This document shows, piece by piece, positions 34,314 through 44,119 of a stretch of 64,000 nucleotides of DNA. The notes below the pieces were generated by a model. That model was not told the origin of the DNA. It did not search any database and was given only the letters and a program-made list of their open reading frames with translations. Position 1 is the first letter of the stretch; every line of letters starts with the position of its first letter. Source of the stretch: an uncultured Acidobacteriota bacterium (GTDB lineage: Bacteria; Acidobacteriota; Blastocatellia; RBC074); contig CADECP010000021.1 in the NCBI GenBank assembly GCA_902825875.1, positions 31,099-95,098 on the forward strand, read 5' to 3'. A program made the translations under genes and the position numbers.

Positions 34314-35225
34314 ATGATTGACTTCAAAGAGATTCCAAATGGCGAAATTTGGGAGTTGTTCGCACGAGATTTCCTCGTTCAGCTTGGCTTTTTTATTGAA
34401 TCGTCTCCTGATCGTGGTGCGGATGCAGGAAAAGATATGCTCATTTCAGAAGAGCTTACGGGCGCTTTAGGCCGTTATCGGCTGAGATGGTTGGTTAGCT
34501 GTAAACATAACGCTGTCTCCGGCAAATCTGTTAATGAAGATGATGAGAAAAACATTTTAGACCGCGTAAAGTCTTTTGATGCACAAGGTTTTATAGGCTT
34601 TTATTCAACACTCCCCTCCTCGGCGCTAAATTCCCGCCTAAAACAACTCCGCGATGGCGGGAAGATAAAAGACTATCGCATCTTTGATCATAAGTTGATT
34701 GAGGACTACCTGATCCAAATTGGTTTCTCAATTCTCCTTATGCGGTATCTACCACAAAGCTATAGAGTGATTAAGCCTCTTCATTTAGTTAATCCTGAAT
34801 ACGTACCACTGGAATGCAGAAGATGCGGAAAAGACTTACTGGAAACACTTTACCAAGAACAGTACTTAGGTCTTATCGGTTTTGTTGAATCGGAACGCGA
34901 TGATTATTCAAAACCTAGAGTTATAGAAGACGTCTATTGGGCTTGTAAGGATGGTTGTGATGAACTAATCAGCGATCACTACCTTCAGACAGAAGGAAAA
35001 CTAACAGGGTGGGAAGATATTGGCGATATCGCGATTCCAGCGTTCTTTCTCGAGTTCATCTTTAGGATAATGAAAGACATTCGGAATGAAAGCTGCGTCT
35101 TCACTGATAATGCTTATGGGCAACTAAAAGAGTTTCTTGTTGCCATTTCACAAAAGGTTTTACGTGAAACCACTCCATTAGAGAAAGAGCGAATCGGAAA
35201 GTTAATGGACTTCGATTTCCTGTAA
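34314..35225 (+). CDS. Restriction endonuclease-like (PD-(D/E)xK, Mrr-like) protein
   Basis: 303 residues. The N-terminal 130 residues fit a nuclease fold: GEIWELFARDFLVQLGF, DRGADAGKDMLI and LRWLVSCKHNAVSGKSV, where GxDxGKD and SCKH would supply the acidic and lysine residues (the usual E/QxK is SCK, so activity is uncertain). The central part has two Cys pairs (CRRCGKD, CKDGCDE) that may bind zinc. The coding sequence is clearly richer in A+T than its neighbours, suggesting horizontal transfer. It lies downstream of an MNT-HEPN module, a common defence-island arrangement. Confidence 0.65.
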   Translation: MIDFKEIPNGEIWELFARDFLVQLGFFIESSPDRGADAGKDMLISEELTGALGRYRLRWLVSCKHNAVSGKSVNEDDEKNILDRVKSFDAQGFIGFYSTLPSSALNSRLKQLRDGGKIKDYRIFDHKLIEDYLIQIGFSILLMRYLPQSYRVIKPLHLVNPEYVPLECRRCGKDLLETLYQEQYLGLIGFVESERDDYSKPRVIEDVYWACKDGCDELISDHYLQTEGKLTGWEDIGDIAIPAFFLEFIFRIMKDIRNESCVFTDNAYGQLKEFLVAISQKVLRETTPLEKERIGKLMDFDFL

Positions 35226-35268
35226 AAGGAATAGCAATACATTTGCGCTATGAGGAGAATAGAAAACC

Positions 35269-36264
35269 ATGCCAACTGAACGAGTCGCACTCTATCTACA
35301 AGACGCCCATTCCTTGCAGGAAGGAATCAAATACGCGCAATACGCCGAAAGCAAAGGCTTTGAAGCTGTCTGGCAAGCCGAAAGCCGTCTGGTGCGCGAT
35401 GCGATTGTGCCGATGGCGGCGTTTGCCGCGACGACGGAGCGCATCAAGATCGGCGCGGGCGTCATCAACAACTGGACGCGCAACATTGGCTTGCTGGCGG
35501 CAACGTGGCTGACGCTGGATGATCTGGCGCCCGATCGGATGATCTGCGGCATTGGCGCGTGGTGGGACCCGCTGGCCAAAAATGTCGGCATCGAACGGCG
35601 CAAGCCGCTGCTGGCAATGCGTGAAACAGTTGAAGTGCTGCGCCGGTTGCTGCGGATGGAAAACGTCACCTTTCACGGCGAATTTCACCACGTCACGGGC
35701 ATTGAGCTTGACGTGGTGCATGGCCGGCGCGAACCGCGCAATGTGCCGATTTACATTGGCGCAACCGGCGACAAGATGATGGAACTGACCGGCGAAATTG
35801 CTGACGGCGTGCTGCTGAATTACTGCGTGCCGCCGGAATACAACGACCGCGCGATGGAACTGCTGGAAGCGGGCGCAAAGCGAGCTGGGCGTCGGCTCGA
35901 TGAAATTGACCGTCCGCAACTGGTCGTTTGTTCGGTGGATCACGACCGCAAGCGCGCGATTGAAGCCGCAAAGGTATTGTTGACGCAGTATCTGGCACAG
36001 CAGCCGCACATCGCCAAGGCTTCGGGCGTCAGCGAAGACATCGTCAAACAGGTGCAATCCATCCTGACCTGGCCCGCAACCAAAGAACAGATTCATCAGG
36101 CGATGCAATACGTGCCGGACGAATTCGTCTTAAAGATTTCGGCCACCGGCACGCCCGACGAAGTGCGCGCCAAAGTGGATGAATACAGGCGGCGCGGTTG
36201 CACTTGCCCTGTGCTGTATCCGATGAGCGATCCGTATTTGATGATGGATACGTTTGCGGTGTGA
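35269..36264 (+). CDS. LLM-class flavin/F420-dependent oxidoreductase
   Basis: 331 residues with GAGGAG ahead of ATG 35269. A luciferase-like TIM barrel: [53 protein letters not shown] and [26 protein letters not shown]. Such proteins use F420 or FMN to oxidise or reduce a wide range of substrates. The family alone cannot decide the cofactor. It follows the low-G+C gene and ends just before the convergent galactokinase. Confidence 0.85.
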   Translation: MPTERVALYLQDAHSLQEGIKYAQYAESKGFEAVWQAESRLVRDAIVPMAAFAATTERIKIGAGVINNWTRNIGLLAATWLTLDDLAPDRMICGIGAWWDPLAKNVGIERRKPLLAMRETVEVLRRLLRMENVTFHGEFHHVTGIELDVVHGRREPRNVPIYIGATGDKMMELTGEIADGVLLNYCVPPEYNDRAMELLEAGAKRAGRRLDEIDRPQLVVCSVDHDRKRAIEAAKVLLTQYLAQQPHIAKASGVSEDIVKQVQSILTWPATKEQIHQAMQYVPDEFVLKISATGTPDEVRAKVDEYRRRGCTCPVLYPMSDPYLMMDTFAV

Positions 36265-36284
36265 TTGCGTAACTTCTGTCGAGC

Positions 36285-37703
36285 TTACAGTTCAGAAAGC
36301 CCGTCGCCCGGCGTCGAAACCATCACCCAACCTTCCGCAACGCCGTCGCGCTGTTGTGGCGAATAAAATTCCTGTTGGATGCAGTCAACCAGCCCAGCAA
36401 CGTGTTCAGCCGAAGTCAGAACCAACACGTTTCCGCCAAAGCCTCCACCCATCAATCGAACGCCATAAACTTCCGAATCGGCGGCGAGGATTTCAATTAG
36501 TCGTTCGACCTGCGGGGTTGAAACTTCGTATTGGTCGCGTAACGCGGCGTGAGTTTGATTCAGAAGATTGCCCAATTGACGCATCGTATCTTCTTGGGTT
36601 GTTTGCGATCTGCGCAACGTGGCGACGGCTTCGTTGACGCGCCAAACTTCGCCGAGGTGATACAAGGCTCGCGCGCGAATCTTCAGCGGTTGGTGCAATC
36701 GTTCGCTGACCAGTGCCGGAAAAGCCGCTTCGCATTCCTGAAAACTTCGCGGATGAAGCTGGCGGAAATCGTCCAAAGTCATCGTTTCCGGCAATTGGTT
36801 GAGCAAGCTGGTCAAGCTGTCCGCCGTTTTCAAAGTGTCGTGCCCAAGCAGCGTGACGGCATATCGCCAATCCAGAAACCGTTGCGGATCGTGGCGTTCC
36901 AAATCACGAATCAACGCAGGGATCATCAACCGCGACACCGCCGCGCGTTCGTTGTATTCCAACATCACTTCGCGGCCTTTGTCGGCGGCGTGAGTGAAAA
37001 ACGTCAGCCAGCGAAACCGCTCTGACGGCAACGGTACTGGTTCGGCTCGATGGTCGGCATACGACAGATGCACAGCGTGATGTCGTTTGGCCAGACAGAT
37101 GGCTGTCTGATCCAGCGAACCTCCGCGTGTGCCCAAAAACCATTCGGCTTGCGAAGAATCTTTGGCGAGTTCAGCAAGTTCAAATTCAATTTGATTGGCT
37201 TTGCGAATGGCCGCGCCCGCCAAGACAACCAACGCTGAAGAAGATGAAGCTCCGCTGTTGGCTGGAATCGTCGAATCAATCAAAAAGTCGAAACCGCGTT
37301 GGATGCGTTCGCCGAATTTCCATTGCGCAAAGCTGACTGCGCCTGCGACGTAATTGCTCCAATGCGGATCGGGAACCGGGCGATTGAAGACAAACTCTTC
37401 CCAGCTTTGTCCGTTTACGGAAGGCTGAATGTCACTGAGAGAAAATTCGAAAGGCTGGAATCGTTCGTTGAGTGAAGCTCCACGAACTTTGCCGTTTTCA
37501 TTGGGACGAACAGCCATCGTCATCGCATGTTCGTGGCTGCCAAACGGCAAAGAAGCCGTCGGCAGATACGACACATAATCCACGTGTTCGCCCAGGATGT
37601 TGATCCTAGCCGGCGCGCGCAAAACCGAAACGCCGCCTTCGCCATAAAGTTGGTGAAAACGGCGTTTCAGCGATTCCAGATTGGAAAAGTTATCGGCTGA
37701 CAT
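36285..37703 (-). CDS. galK: Galactokinase (GHMP kinase family)
   Basis: 472 residues from ATG 37703. The upstream TTG adds only one residue. GHMP motifs: APARINILGEHVDYVSYLPTA (galactokinase signature), the P-loop SGASSSSAL, GTRGGSLDQ with the catalytic-base Asp and VRLMGGGFGG at the C-terminus. It phosphorylates galactose, or a related sugar, at C1. The protein is longer than most GalK (about 390) because of inserts in the second half (about 260-370), so specificity for another sugar is possible. It starts 6 bases after the stop of the upstream isomerase-like gene. Confidence 0.82.
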   Translation of the reverse strand: MSADNFSNLESLKRRFHQLYGEGGVSVLRAPARINILGEHVDYVSYLPTASLPFGSHEHAMTMAVRPNENGKVRGASLNERFQPFEFSLSDIQPSVNGQSWEEFVFNRPVPDPHWSNYVAGAVSFAQWKFGERIQRGFDFLIDSTIPANSGASSSSALVVLAGAAIRKANQIEFELAELAKDSSQAEWFLGTRGGSLDQTAICLAKRHHAVHLSYADHRAEPVPLPSERFRWLTFFTHAADKGREVMLEYNERAAVSRLMIPALIRDLERHDPQRFLDWRYAVTLLGHDTLKTADSLTSLLNQLPETMTLDDFRQLHPRSFQECEAAFPALVSERLHQPLKIRARALYHLGEVWRVNEAVATLRRSQTTQEDTMRQLGNLLNQTHAALRDQYEVSTPQVERLIEILAADSEVYGVRLMGGGFGGNVLVLTSAEHVAGLVDCIQQEFYSPQQRDGVAEGWVMVSTPGDGLSEL

Positions 37704-37709
37704 CAAAAT

Positions 37710-38597
37710 TTAGCCTTTGCATTGCGCCAACCACAGCGCGCGGTAATACCGCATCAACCGAATCGGGTCAGTTGTGTCGGGAATTTCCGCCAGACAATAT
37801 CGGTTGTAACCGGCAGCCTTCATCAGCTTGAACAGGTCGCTCCAAGGATATTCCGGTTTCCACAATTCGTTGATGTGCGCGTTCAGCAAATACGGTTTCA
37901 GCATGTCGAAGCCCGGTTTGATCGAACCGCCGATCAAATCCTCTGGGTTGGAGTTCCAGCAGATGCCGACGTTGGGATGATTGGCGGCTTTCATCATCGC
38001 GGCCATGCGCGGCGGATGGCTGGAATCGCGTCCGTGAACTTCGACCCAGATTTCGACTCTGGCTGACTTTGCCGCTTCGCCGCATTCGCGCAACGCAGCG
38101 CCGATTTGCGCGATGGTCTTTTCTTCGGCGACTTCTTTCGGGATTCCGTTTGGGCGGACTTTGACGCCGAGCGCCCCAATGTCGTGAGCCAGTTCGATGA
38201 AGCGTTTGCACTCGTCAATGTTTTTGCGAACCGTCGTTTGATCCGGCGCATGAAATTCGCAAACGCTGCCCAAACTCAACAGGCGGACTTTCGTCCCGGC
38301 AAAACGCGCTTTGACTTCGGCGCGCTGATCTTTGGTCAACGAAGGTTCGACACCGTGTTTGTGCGTGGTGCGAAGTTCGACCGCTTCAAAGCCTGTGGCT
38401 TCGCAGTTTTTGATGATGGTCGGAATGTCCCAGTCTTTGGCCAGGTTGTAAGTCACCAAACCGAGTTTGAAGTTGCCGCCACCAAGCGCGGGGTTGGCAG
38501 ATTTTTGCGGCAAGGACTTGGCGGTTTCGGCCAGCGCCATTGAGCTGGCGGCGGCCAAACTGGTTTGCATAAAGTTGCGACGTGAAGATTTGTGCAT
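37710..38597 (-). CDS. Tat-exported sugar phosphate isomerase/epimerase-like TIM-barrel protein
   Basis: 295 residues. The twin-arginine signal SRRNFMQTSL precedes an Ala-rich segment to about residue 28, so the protein is exported folded. The AP endonuclease 2/xylose isomerase-like TIM barrel has GFEAVELRTTH, ELAHDIGALGVKVRP, VEVHGRD, NVGICWNSNPEDL and LLNAHINELW, which carry likely metal-binding His and Glu residues. It lies upstream of galK, suggesting sugar metabolism across the envelope. The actual reaction is unknown. Confidence 0.83.
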   Translation of the reverse strand: MHKSSRRNFMQTSLAAASSMALAETAKSLPQKSANPALGGGNFKLGLVTYNLAKDWDIPTIIKNCEATGFEAVELRTTHKHGVEPSLTKDQRAEVKARFAGTKVRLLSLGSVCEFHAPDQTTVRKNIDECKRFIELAHDIGALGVKVRPNGIPKEVAEEKTIAQIGAALRECGEAAKSARVEIWVEVHGRDSSHPPRMAAMMKAANHPNVGICWNSNPEDLIGGSIKPGFDMLKPYLLNAHINELWKPEYPWSDLFKLMKAAGYNRYCLAEIPDTTDPIRLMRYYRALWLAQCKG

Positions 38598-38654
38598 GAT
38601 TTTTTGCGATGGTAAGTTGCGTTGCCCGCAACCAAATTTGAATCAGGAGTAAAT

Positions 38655-39146
38655 GTGATCGTTTCGATAATCGCAGCCATGGACAACCGGCGTGGCATCG
38701 GCATTGAAAACCGATTGCCCTGGCGATTGTCTGCCGACCTGAAACGCTTTCGTGAATTGACGATGGGGCATCACATCATCGTCGGACGCAAGACGTTTGA
38801 ATCCATCGGCAAGCCATTACCCGGCAGACACATGATCGTTGTTACACGCGACAACAAATTCCGAGCTGATGGGTGCGACGTTTGCCATTCGCTGGCCGAA
38901 GCCTTTGAGTTGGCAGGTTCGCGCGAAGAGCAGGAAGTTTTTGTTTGCGGAGGAGCGCAGATTTACGAACAAGCTTTGGCGCTGGCCAACCGGCTCTATC
39001 TGACTTTCGTTGACGCCGAAGTCGCTGCCGACACATTTTTCCCGGTGTTCGATTCACAACAATGGAGCGAACGGGAAAGCGTTTTTCATCCGGCAGACGA
39101 AAAGAACCAATTCCCGTTCACCTTCAGCTTGCTGGTTCGGCGATAA
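38655..39146 (+). CDS. folA: Dihydrofolate reductase
   Basis: 163 residues from GTG 38655, with AGGAG 5 bases upstream. A longer in-frame start at 38622 adds residues unlike DHFR. Motifs: VSIIAAMDNRRGIG, NRLPWRLSADLKRFRELTMGH, IIVGRKTFESIGKPLPGR and VFVCGGAQIYEQAL. It reduces dihydrofolate with NADPH, supporting thymidylate and purine synthesis. It is divergent from the isomerase gene and convergent with the YeaQ-like gene. Confidence 0.95.
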   Translation: MIVSIIAAMDNRRGIGIENRLPWRLSADLKRFRELTMGHHIIVGRKTFESIGKPLPGRHMIVVTRDNKFRADGCDVCHSLAEAFELAGSREEQEVFVCGGAQIYEQALALANRLYLTFVDAEVAADTFFPVFDSQQWSERESVFHPADEKNQFPFTFSLLVRR

Positions 39147-39151
39147 CAGTT

Positions 39152-39409
39152 TCAGGAGCTTTTTCGCCCCGACACCAGCCGATACAAGAACAACACAAGA
39201 ACCGCACCGAGTATGGACATGATCCAGCCAGTGCTGGCGTTACGGCTCAGGTGCAGAATGTTCATGCCAAGGTATTTGCCGACGAACGAACCGGCGATGC
39301 CCAGAACCATGGTCATCAACAATCCCATAGGGTCTTTGCCCGGCAAAACAAACCGAGCGATCAAACCAACGATCAAACCGACGACTGCGGTGGTGATGAT
39401 TTCCCACAT
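39152..39409 (-). CDS. GlsB/YeaQ/YmgE family membrane protein
   Basis: 85 residues from ATG 39409, with AAAGGAG upstream; a TTG two codons earlier is less likely. Three hydrophobic helices (about 4-22, 29-48 and 58-80) carry family signatures GLIVGLIARFVLPGKDPMG and MVLGIAGSFVG. The family (transglycosylase-associated protein) is stress-related in enterobacteria but of unknown activity; it is not itself a proven transglycosylase. Confidence 0.88.
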   Translation of the reverse strand: MWEIITTAVVGLIVGLIARFVLPGKDPMGLLMTMVLGIAGSFVGKYLGMNILHLSRNASTGWIMSILGAVLVLFLYRLVSGRKSS

Positions 39410-39770
39410 AAGCAAATGCTCCTTTAGAAAGTGTAGCGTGGGCCGATACTTCCGCGCCCACTGTTGAGCGCGAACAAGCTGTTCGTGCCGAGAACAGTTT
39501 TTATCGTTTCAGAGTGTCGCTACGCGACGGTGAATTACTCAAGTTGACTGGCGCGGATTCTACATCCCGAAAAATCACCCAACAAGCTTCAGCAACAAGC
39601 AACTCAGGCAAAAAAGTCTTTGGACAAATACGGTTTTTGCGGCAATATGCAGTTTCTAAAGCCGAATTAAGCCATAGAAACTTCCGGTCATTCGACAATT
39701 GCTCAGCACCCAGAATCGTCGTCGCCGGATCAACAACCAGGCCCAACAACCATGCCGAACGGAGGAACCA
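39410..39770. other. Intergenic region upstream of the S41 peptidase
   Basis: About 360 bases between two divergent genes. No convincing gene, repeat or promoter is seen; a weak inverted match (gtgggc...gcccac) lies near 39440-39465. The open frames here lack family likeness. Confidence 0.4.
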
Positions 39771-41120
39771 ATGAAACTTCATCTCACTTCTCAACTCAGC
39801 AACCGTGGTTTGATGATTGTCGCGGCAATCGTCATCAGTTTTTTTGTCGCGCCGCCGCTGGTGGTTTTGCACGCTCAGCCCGATCTGAATTTCCAGCGCG
39901 AACGCGGACGAATCATGCTCAAAACCATCAAGGACGATTTGAAGAAAAACTATTACGACTCAACGTTTCGTGGAATGGATGTCGAAGCGCGATTCAAAAC
40001 GGCGGACGAAAAAATGAAAACTGCCGAATCGGTTGGTCAAATTTTCGGAATCATCGCCCAGGTGTTGCTCGATCTTGACGATTCACACACGTTTTTCTTG
40101 CCGCCGGGGCGTTCCAACCAAACCGATTACGGTTGGCGGATGCAGGCCATCGGCGAAAATTGTTTCATCAACGCAGTCAAACCCGGCAGCGATGCCGAAT
40201 CCAAAGGGTTGAAAGTCGGCGATCAGGTTCTGATGGTCAATGGGTATCAGCCAACGCGGGCGAATCTTTCAACGATCAATTATTTGTTCAACACGCTCCG
40301 CCCGCAGCCGTCCCTGGTTATGGAATTGAAAAACCCTGACGGCCAAACGCGGCGGTTGGAAATCAAAGCCAAGATCCGCGCAGGCAAATTGGTAAAAGAC
40401 CTGACTTCGACCATGGATTACAACGATCTGATGCGCGAAGCCGAAGATGATGATCGGTTATCGCGCCCGCGCCACGTCGTCGTCGGAGACAATCTGTTGA
40501 TTTTCAAAATGCCGGATTTCAGCATCAGCGAATCGGCGGTGGACGACATGATCGGCAAAGCCCGGAAATATCCCTCGCTGATTTTGGATTTGCGCGGCAA
40601 TCCGGGCGGATACGTGAAAACTCTGGAATGGATGATGGGATATTTCACCGAACTGGAAAACCTGAAAATCGCCGACCTGAAAGGGCGCAAAGAAATGAAA
40701 CCGATGAAGGCGCGATTGCACAAAGGGCAACAATTCAAAGGAAAGCTGGTGGTATTGGTAGACAGCGAATCCGGCTCTGCCGCCGAAATCTTCGCCCGCG
40801 TCATTCAACTGGAAAAACGCGGCATCATCATTGGCGACCGCTCTGCCGGAGCCGTCATGCGTTCGCGCCGTTACAGCCACGAGAGCGGAACCGACACAGT
40901 AGTTTTTTTTGGAGCCAGTATCACCGACGCCGATGTCATCATGGCCGATGGCAAAAGCCTGGAAAGAGTCGGTTTGATACCTGATGAATTGATGCTGCCC
41001 AAAGCACTCGACATGGCGGCTGGCCGCGATACTGTTTTGGCCTTTGCCGCAAAATTACTCGGCGAAGAACTAACGCCGGAAAAAGCCGGAACATTTTTCC
41101 CGATAGAGTGGAAAAAATAG
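39771..41120 (+). CDS. Secreted S41 family peptidase with PDZ domain
   Basis: 449 residues from ATG 39771, with GGAGGAACC upstream. A signal peptide (about 1-35) is followed by an N-terminal helical segment and a PDZ domain (about 115-195; GLKVGDQVLMVNGY). The tail-specific protease core (about 235-400) has PSLILDLRGNPGG and the serine motif VDSESGSAAEIFARVIQ, then GDRSAGAVM. The catalytic Lys of CtpA-type enzymes is not obvious; S41 proteins with AGAV-type loops are common in Acidobacteria. It probably cleaves envelope proteins in the periplasm. A strong hairpin follows the stop. Confidence 0.87.
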   Translation: MKLHLTSQLSNRGLMIVAAIVISFFVAPPLVVLHAQPDLNFQRERGRIMLKTIKDDLKKNYYDSTFRGMDVEARFKTADEKMKTAESVGQIFGIIAQVLLDLDDSHTFFLPPGRSNQTDYGWRMQAIGENCFINAVKPGSDAESKGLKVGDQVLMVNGYQPTRANLSTINYLFNTLRPQPSLVMELKNPDGQTRRLEIKAKIRAGKLVKDLTSTMDYNDLMREAEDDDRLSRPRHVVVGDNLLIFKMPDFSISESAVDDMIGKARKYPSLILDLRGNPGGYVKTLEWMMGYFTELENLKIADLKGRKEMKPMKARLHKGQQFKGKLVVLVDSESGSAAEIFARVIQLEKRGIIIGDRSAGAVMRSRRYSHESGTDTVVFFGASITDADVIMADGKSLERVGLIPDELMLPKALDMAAGRDTVLAFAAKLLGEELTPEKAGTFFPIEWKK

Positions 41121-41133
41121 CCGCCCGGCGATC

Positions 41134-41177
41134 ACAGAAAGAGGCGCAAGTGAGATTTCACTTGCGCCTCTTTCTGT
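41134..41177. terminator. Strong bidirectional intrinsic terminator
   Basis: A perfect 20-bp stem (41134-41153 with 41158-41177, arm acagaaagaggcgcaagtga) has a 4-base loop. It lies between the convergent S41 peptidase and glpK genes, with a short U-rich flank (tttc) on the plus strand. Confidence 0.8.
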
Positions 41178-41204
41178 TTCAGTGACTTGTTCGCCAACCC
41201 AAGT

Positions 41205-42686
41205 TCAGCTTCGCACGCGAGCGACGGCGGCTTGCCAACCTTCGTACAGCCGTTCGCGGTCGGCTTTCTTCATCTTCGGTTCAAAGCGTTTTTCCTGCTG
41301 CCATTGCCCGGCGATTTCTTTTTCATTCTTCCAGAACCCAACGGCCAGGCCTGCCAGATACGCCGCGCCCAGAGCAGTCGTTTCAGTAATCACAGGTCGC
41401 ACGACTGGGATTCCCAAAATGTCCGCCTGGAACTGGCATAGGAAATTGTTGTTCGTCGCTCCGCCGTCAACGCGAAGCTCTTTCGCCTTGATACCGGAAT
41501 CTTTCTGCATGCACTCGACCACGTCGCGGGTTTGATAGGCCATCGCTTCCAGAGCCGCGCGAGCCACATGCGCGCGCGTCGCTCCGCGCGTCAATCCGAC
41601 GATGGCTCCGCGAGCATCCTGATCCCAATAAGGCGCACCGAGTCCGACAAAAGCCGGAACGAAATACACTCCGTTCGTGTCGTTGACCGAAGTCGCCAAA
41701 GCTTCGGTGTCGGCGGCGTTGGCGATGATGCCAAGTCCGTCGCGCAACCATTGCACGGCGGCTCCGGCGATGAAAACCGAACCTTCCAGCGCGTACTGAG
41801 TTTCCTTGCCGGTGCGCCACGCGATGGTCGTCAGCAATCCATTCTTTGAAGCGTTTGCCGACGAACCGGTGTTCATCAGCAAAAAGCAGCCTGTGCCGTA
41901 AGTGTTTTTCATCATGCCGGGTTTGTAACAAGCTTGGCCGAACAACGCGGCTTGCTGGTCGCCGGCAATTCCGGCAATCGGAATCGGCGCGCCGAGCAAA
42001 TCGGCGTCGGTTTCGGCGTAAACTTCCGAAGACGATTTCACTTCGGGCAACATCGAAGCCGGGATATTCAACTTCTTCAGAATTTCTCCGTCCCACTGTT
42101 GTTTGCGAATGTTGTACAGCAACGTGCGCGAAGCGTTGGAAACGTCTGTGACGTGCGCCTTGCCTTTGCTCAGCCGATGAATCAGCCAGGTATCAATCGT
42201 GCCGAAAGCGAGTTCGCCTGCGGTCGCTTTTTTCCGAGCGCCTTTGACGTTGTCCAACAACCACGCGACTTTCGTCCCGGAAAAATAAGCGTCCGTCACC
42301 AAACCGGTTTTGTTGCGAATAACCCGGTCGAATTTTTCCTTTTTCAGTTTGTCGCAAATTGCGGCGGTGCGGCGGCATTGCCAGACGATGGCGTTGTGAA
42401 TTGCAGCGTTCGCCGCGCGCTCCCAGACAACGGTGGTTTCGCGTTGGTTGGTGATGCCGATGGCGGCAACGTCTGTGGCTTTGGCTCCAGCTTTCGACAG
42501 AGCTTCGCGGGCGCAATACAACTGCGAATTCCAGATGTCTTCGGGGTTGTGTTCAACCCAACCGGCTTGCGGAAAGATTTGCGGAAATTCCTGTTGCGCT
42601 ACGCTGACGATGCTGCCGGAGTGGTCGAACAAAATCGCGCGCGAAGAAGTCGTGCCTTGATCCAAGGCGAGAACATATTTGGGCAT
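41205..42686 (-). CDS. glpK: Glycerol kinase
   Basis: 493 residues, normal for GlpK. FGGY kinase motifs: [16 protein letters not shown] (phosphate loop), [53 protein letters not shown] and [18 protein letters not shown]. It phosphorylates glycerol to sn-glycerol-3-phosphate for catabolism or lipid synthesis. Start ATG 42686 has an AGAGGTGA site. No glpF or glpD is adjacent. Confidence 0.95.
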   Translation of the reverse strand: MPKYVLALDQGTTSSRAILFDHSGSIVSVAQQEFPQIFPQAGWVEHNPEDIWNSQLYCAREALSKAGAKATDVAAIGITNQRETTVVWERAANAAIHNAIVWQCRRTAAICDKLKKEKFDRVIRNKTGLVTDAYFSGTKVAWLLDNVKGARKKATAGELAFGTIDTWLIHRLSKGKAHVTDVSNASRTLLYNIRKQQWDGEILKKLNIPASMLPEVKSSSEVYAETDADLLGAPIPIAGIAGDQQAALFGQACYKPGMMKNTYGTGCFLLMNTGSSANASKNGLLTTIAWRTGKETQYALEGSVFIAGAAVQWLRDGLGIIANAADTEALATSVNDTNGVYFVPAFVGLGAPYWDQDARGAIVGLTRGATRAHVARAALEAMAYQTRDVVECMQKDSGIKAKELRVDGGATNNNFLCQFQADILGIPVVRPVITETTALGAAYLAGLAVGFWKNEKEIAGQWQQEKRFEPKMKKADRERLYEGWQAAVARVRS

Positions 42687-42802
42687 AGTCTGATGTCACC
42701 TCTGATGAATTGATTTGAACTGCGTGATTGACGATTTTTGGTTTTGTCGGATTGCCGTGTTACTTTTCCTGCTCACTCTATTTTTGTCAATAACTGGTCG
42801 GG

Positions 42803-42870
42803 TCAGTACCGCGCGCGTAAGCAAGCGGTTTCTCGCGCGAGCATCCGCTTGCTTACGCGCGCGGTACTGA
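42803..42870. repeat. Perfect inverted repeat with 26-bp arms (tcagtacc family)
   Basis: Left arm 42803-42828 is the exact reverse complement of 42845-42870, with a 16-base loop. The solo arm at 937-962 matches it at 23 of 26 bases. The element sits between divergent glpK and the antiporter gene, whose ribosome site (AAGGAG) begins 7 bases after the right arm. Confidence 0.92.
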
Positions 42871-42888
42871 TTCATCAAGGAGAAAAAG

Positions 42889-44112
42889 ATGTTTGGCGAA
42901 TTTGGCTTGGCCTTGTCATCGGCTGGCGGAGAAAAACTGTTTCTGACCTTGTTCGTGATGTTCGTCGCGGCCAAGTTGATGTCAGAACTTTTTGAACGAT
43001 TGAAACAGCCGGCAGTCGCCGGAGAAATTTTGGCAGGGATTGCCATCGGGCCGAGTGTGTTGCACTTGGTCGAGCCGACGGAAATCACTAACACACTGGC
43101 GGAAATCGGTGTGATTTTGCTGTTGTTTCTGGTCGGATTGGAAACCAAACCGTCAGACATCTTTCGCGTCGGCGGAAAAGCGTTGGCAGTGGCGGTGTTG
43201 GGCGTGATCGTGCCGTTTGTTTTCGGTTATGTGACTTTGGCGATTTGGGGAGAACCTCAAATCGAAGCCATCTTTGTCGGCGCGGCTATGGTGGCGACTT
43301 CGGTTGGCATCACGGCGCGAGTGTTGGGGCAAATGGGATTGCTGAATCTGGAAGTCAGTCGAATCATTCTGGGCGCAGCGGTGATTGACGACATTCTGGG
43401 CTTAATTATTTTGGCCGTCGTCAGCAGCATGGCCAAAGGCGGAGTGAATTACGCGCAGATTGCCACTACCGCAGGTTTGGCAATCGGATTTACATTGTTG
43501 GTGGTTTTTGTGGGCGCGCGTGCCGTGAACAAACTTCGCCCGCGAATCGAAAAGCTCAGAGTCGGGCAGTCGCAATTGGTTTTCGGTTTGTCGTTGTGTC
43601 TGGGGTTGGCGATGGTCGCGCATTACGTTGGCGTGGCCGCCATCATCGGAGCTTTTCTGGCCGGAATGGCTTTGGCTGAATCCGTCGAAGGAACCGACAT
43701 GCCGCATCAAGCCGAAGCTGTTACCGAATTCTTGTTGCCGTTTTTCCTGGCCAACATCGGCATGCAGTTAAAACTGGATGCGTTGTTCAATCGCAACACA
43801 ATTTTGATGGCAGTGGTCATTACATTGCTGGCTGTGATTTCCAAACAGATTGGTTGTGGATTGGGTGTGCTTTCTATGGGTAAAAAGAAAGCCATGCAGG
43901 TTGGCATGGGCATGGTTCCGCGCGGTGAGGTGGGCATCGTTGTCGCTCAGATCGGACTGGGGCTGGGCGTCATCAGTGATGGAATCTTCGGCGTTGTGTT
44001 GTTTATGGCCGTCGCCACCACGTTGATTGCTCCGCCGTTCCTGGTTCGGTTGTTCAAAGGCGAAAAGCGCGTGGACGAAGAAGAAATACTTCCGTTGTCG
44101 CCGCTTTCATAA
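42889..44112 (+). CDS. CPA2 family cation:proton antiporter
   Basis: 407 residues with AAGGAGAAAAAG ahead of ATG 42889. About 11-12 transmembrane helices. Family motifs: QPAVAGEILAGIAIGPSVL, GVILLLFLVGLET, the ion-binding pair AAVIDDILGLIIL, HYVGVAAIIGAFLAGMAL and GMVPRGEVGIVVAQIGL. No C-terminal TrkA domain is present, unlike the KefB-type gene at 53440. It exchanges Na+ or K+ for protons across the inner membrane. Confidence 0.9.
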   Translation: MFGEFGLALSSAGGEKLFLTLFVMFVAAKLMSELFERLKQPAVAGEILAGIAIGPSVLHLVEPTEITNTLAEIGVILLLFLVGLETKPSDIFRVGGKALAVAVLGVIVPFVFGYVTLAIWGEPQIEAIFVGAAMVATSVGITARVLGQMGLLNLEVSRIILGAAVIDDILGLIILAVVSSMAKGGVNYAQIATTAGLAIGFTLLVVFVGARAVNKLRPRIEKLRVGQSQLVFGLSLCLGLAMVAHYVGVAAIIGAFLAGMALAESVEGTDMPHQAEAVTEFLLPFFLANIGMQLKLDALFNRNTILMAVVITLLAVISKQIGCGLGVLSMGKKKAMQVGMGMVPRGEVGIVVAQIGLGLGVISDGIFGVVLFMAVATTLIAPPFLVRLFKGEKRVDEEEILPLSPLS

Positions 44113-44119
44113 AAACGGC

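Noticed and set aside
39501-39872. 123-codon frame opposite the S41 leader
   Set aside because: Lies mostly in the intergenic region and has no support.
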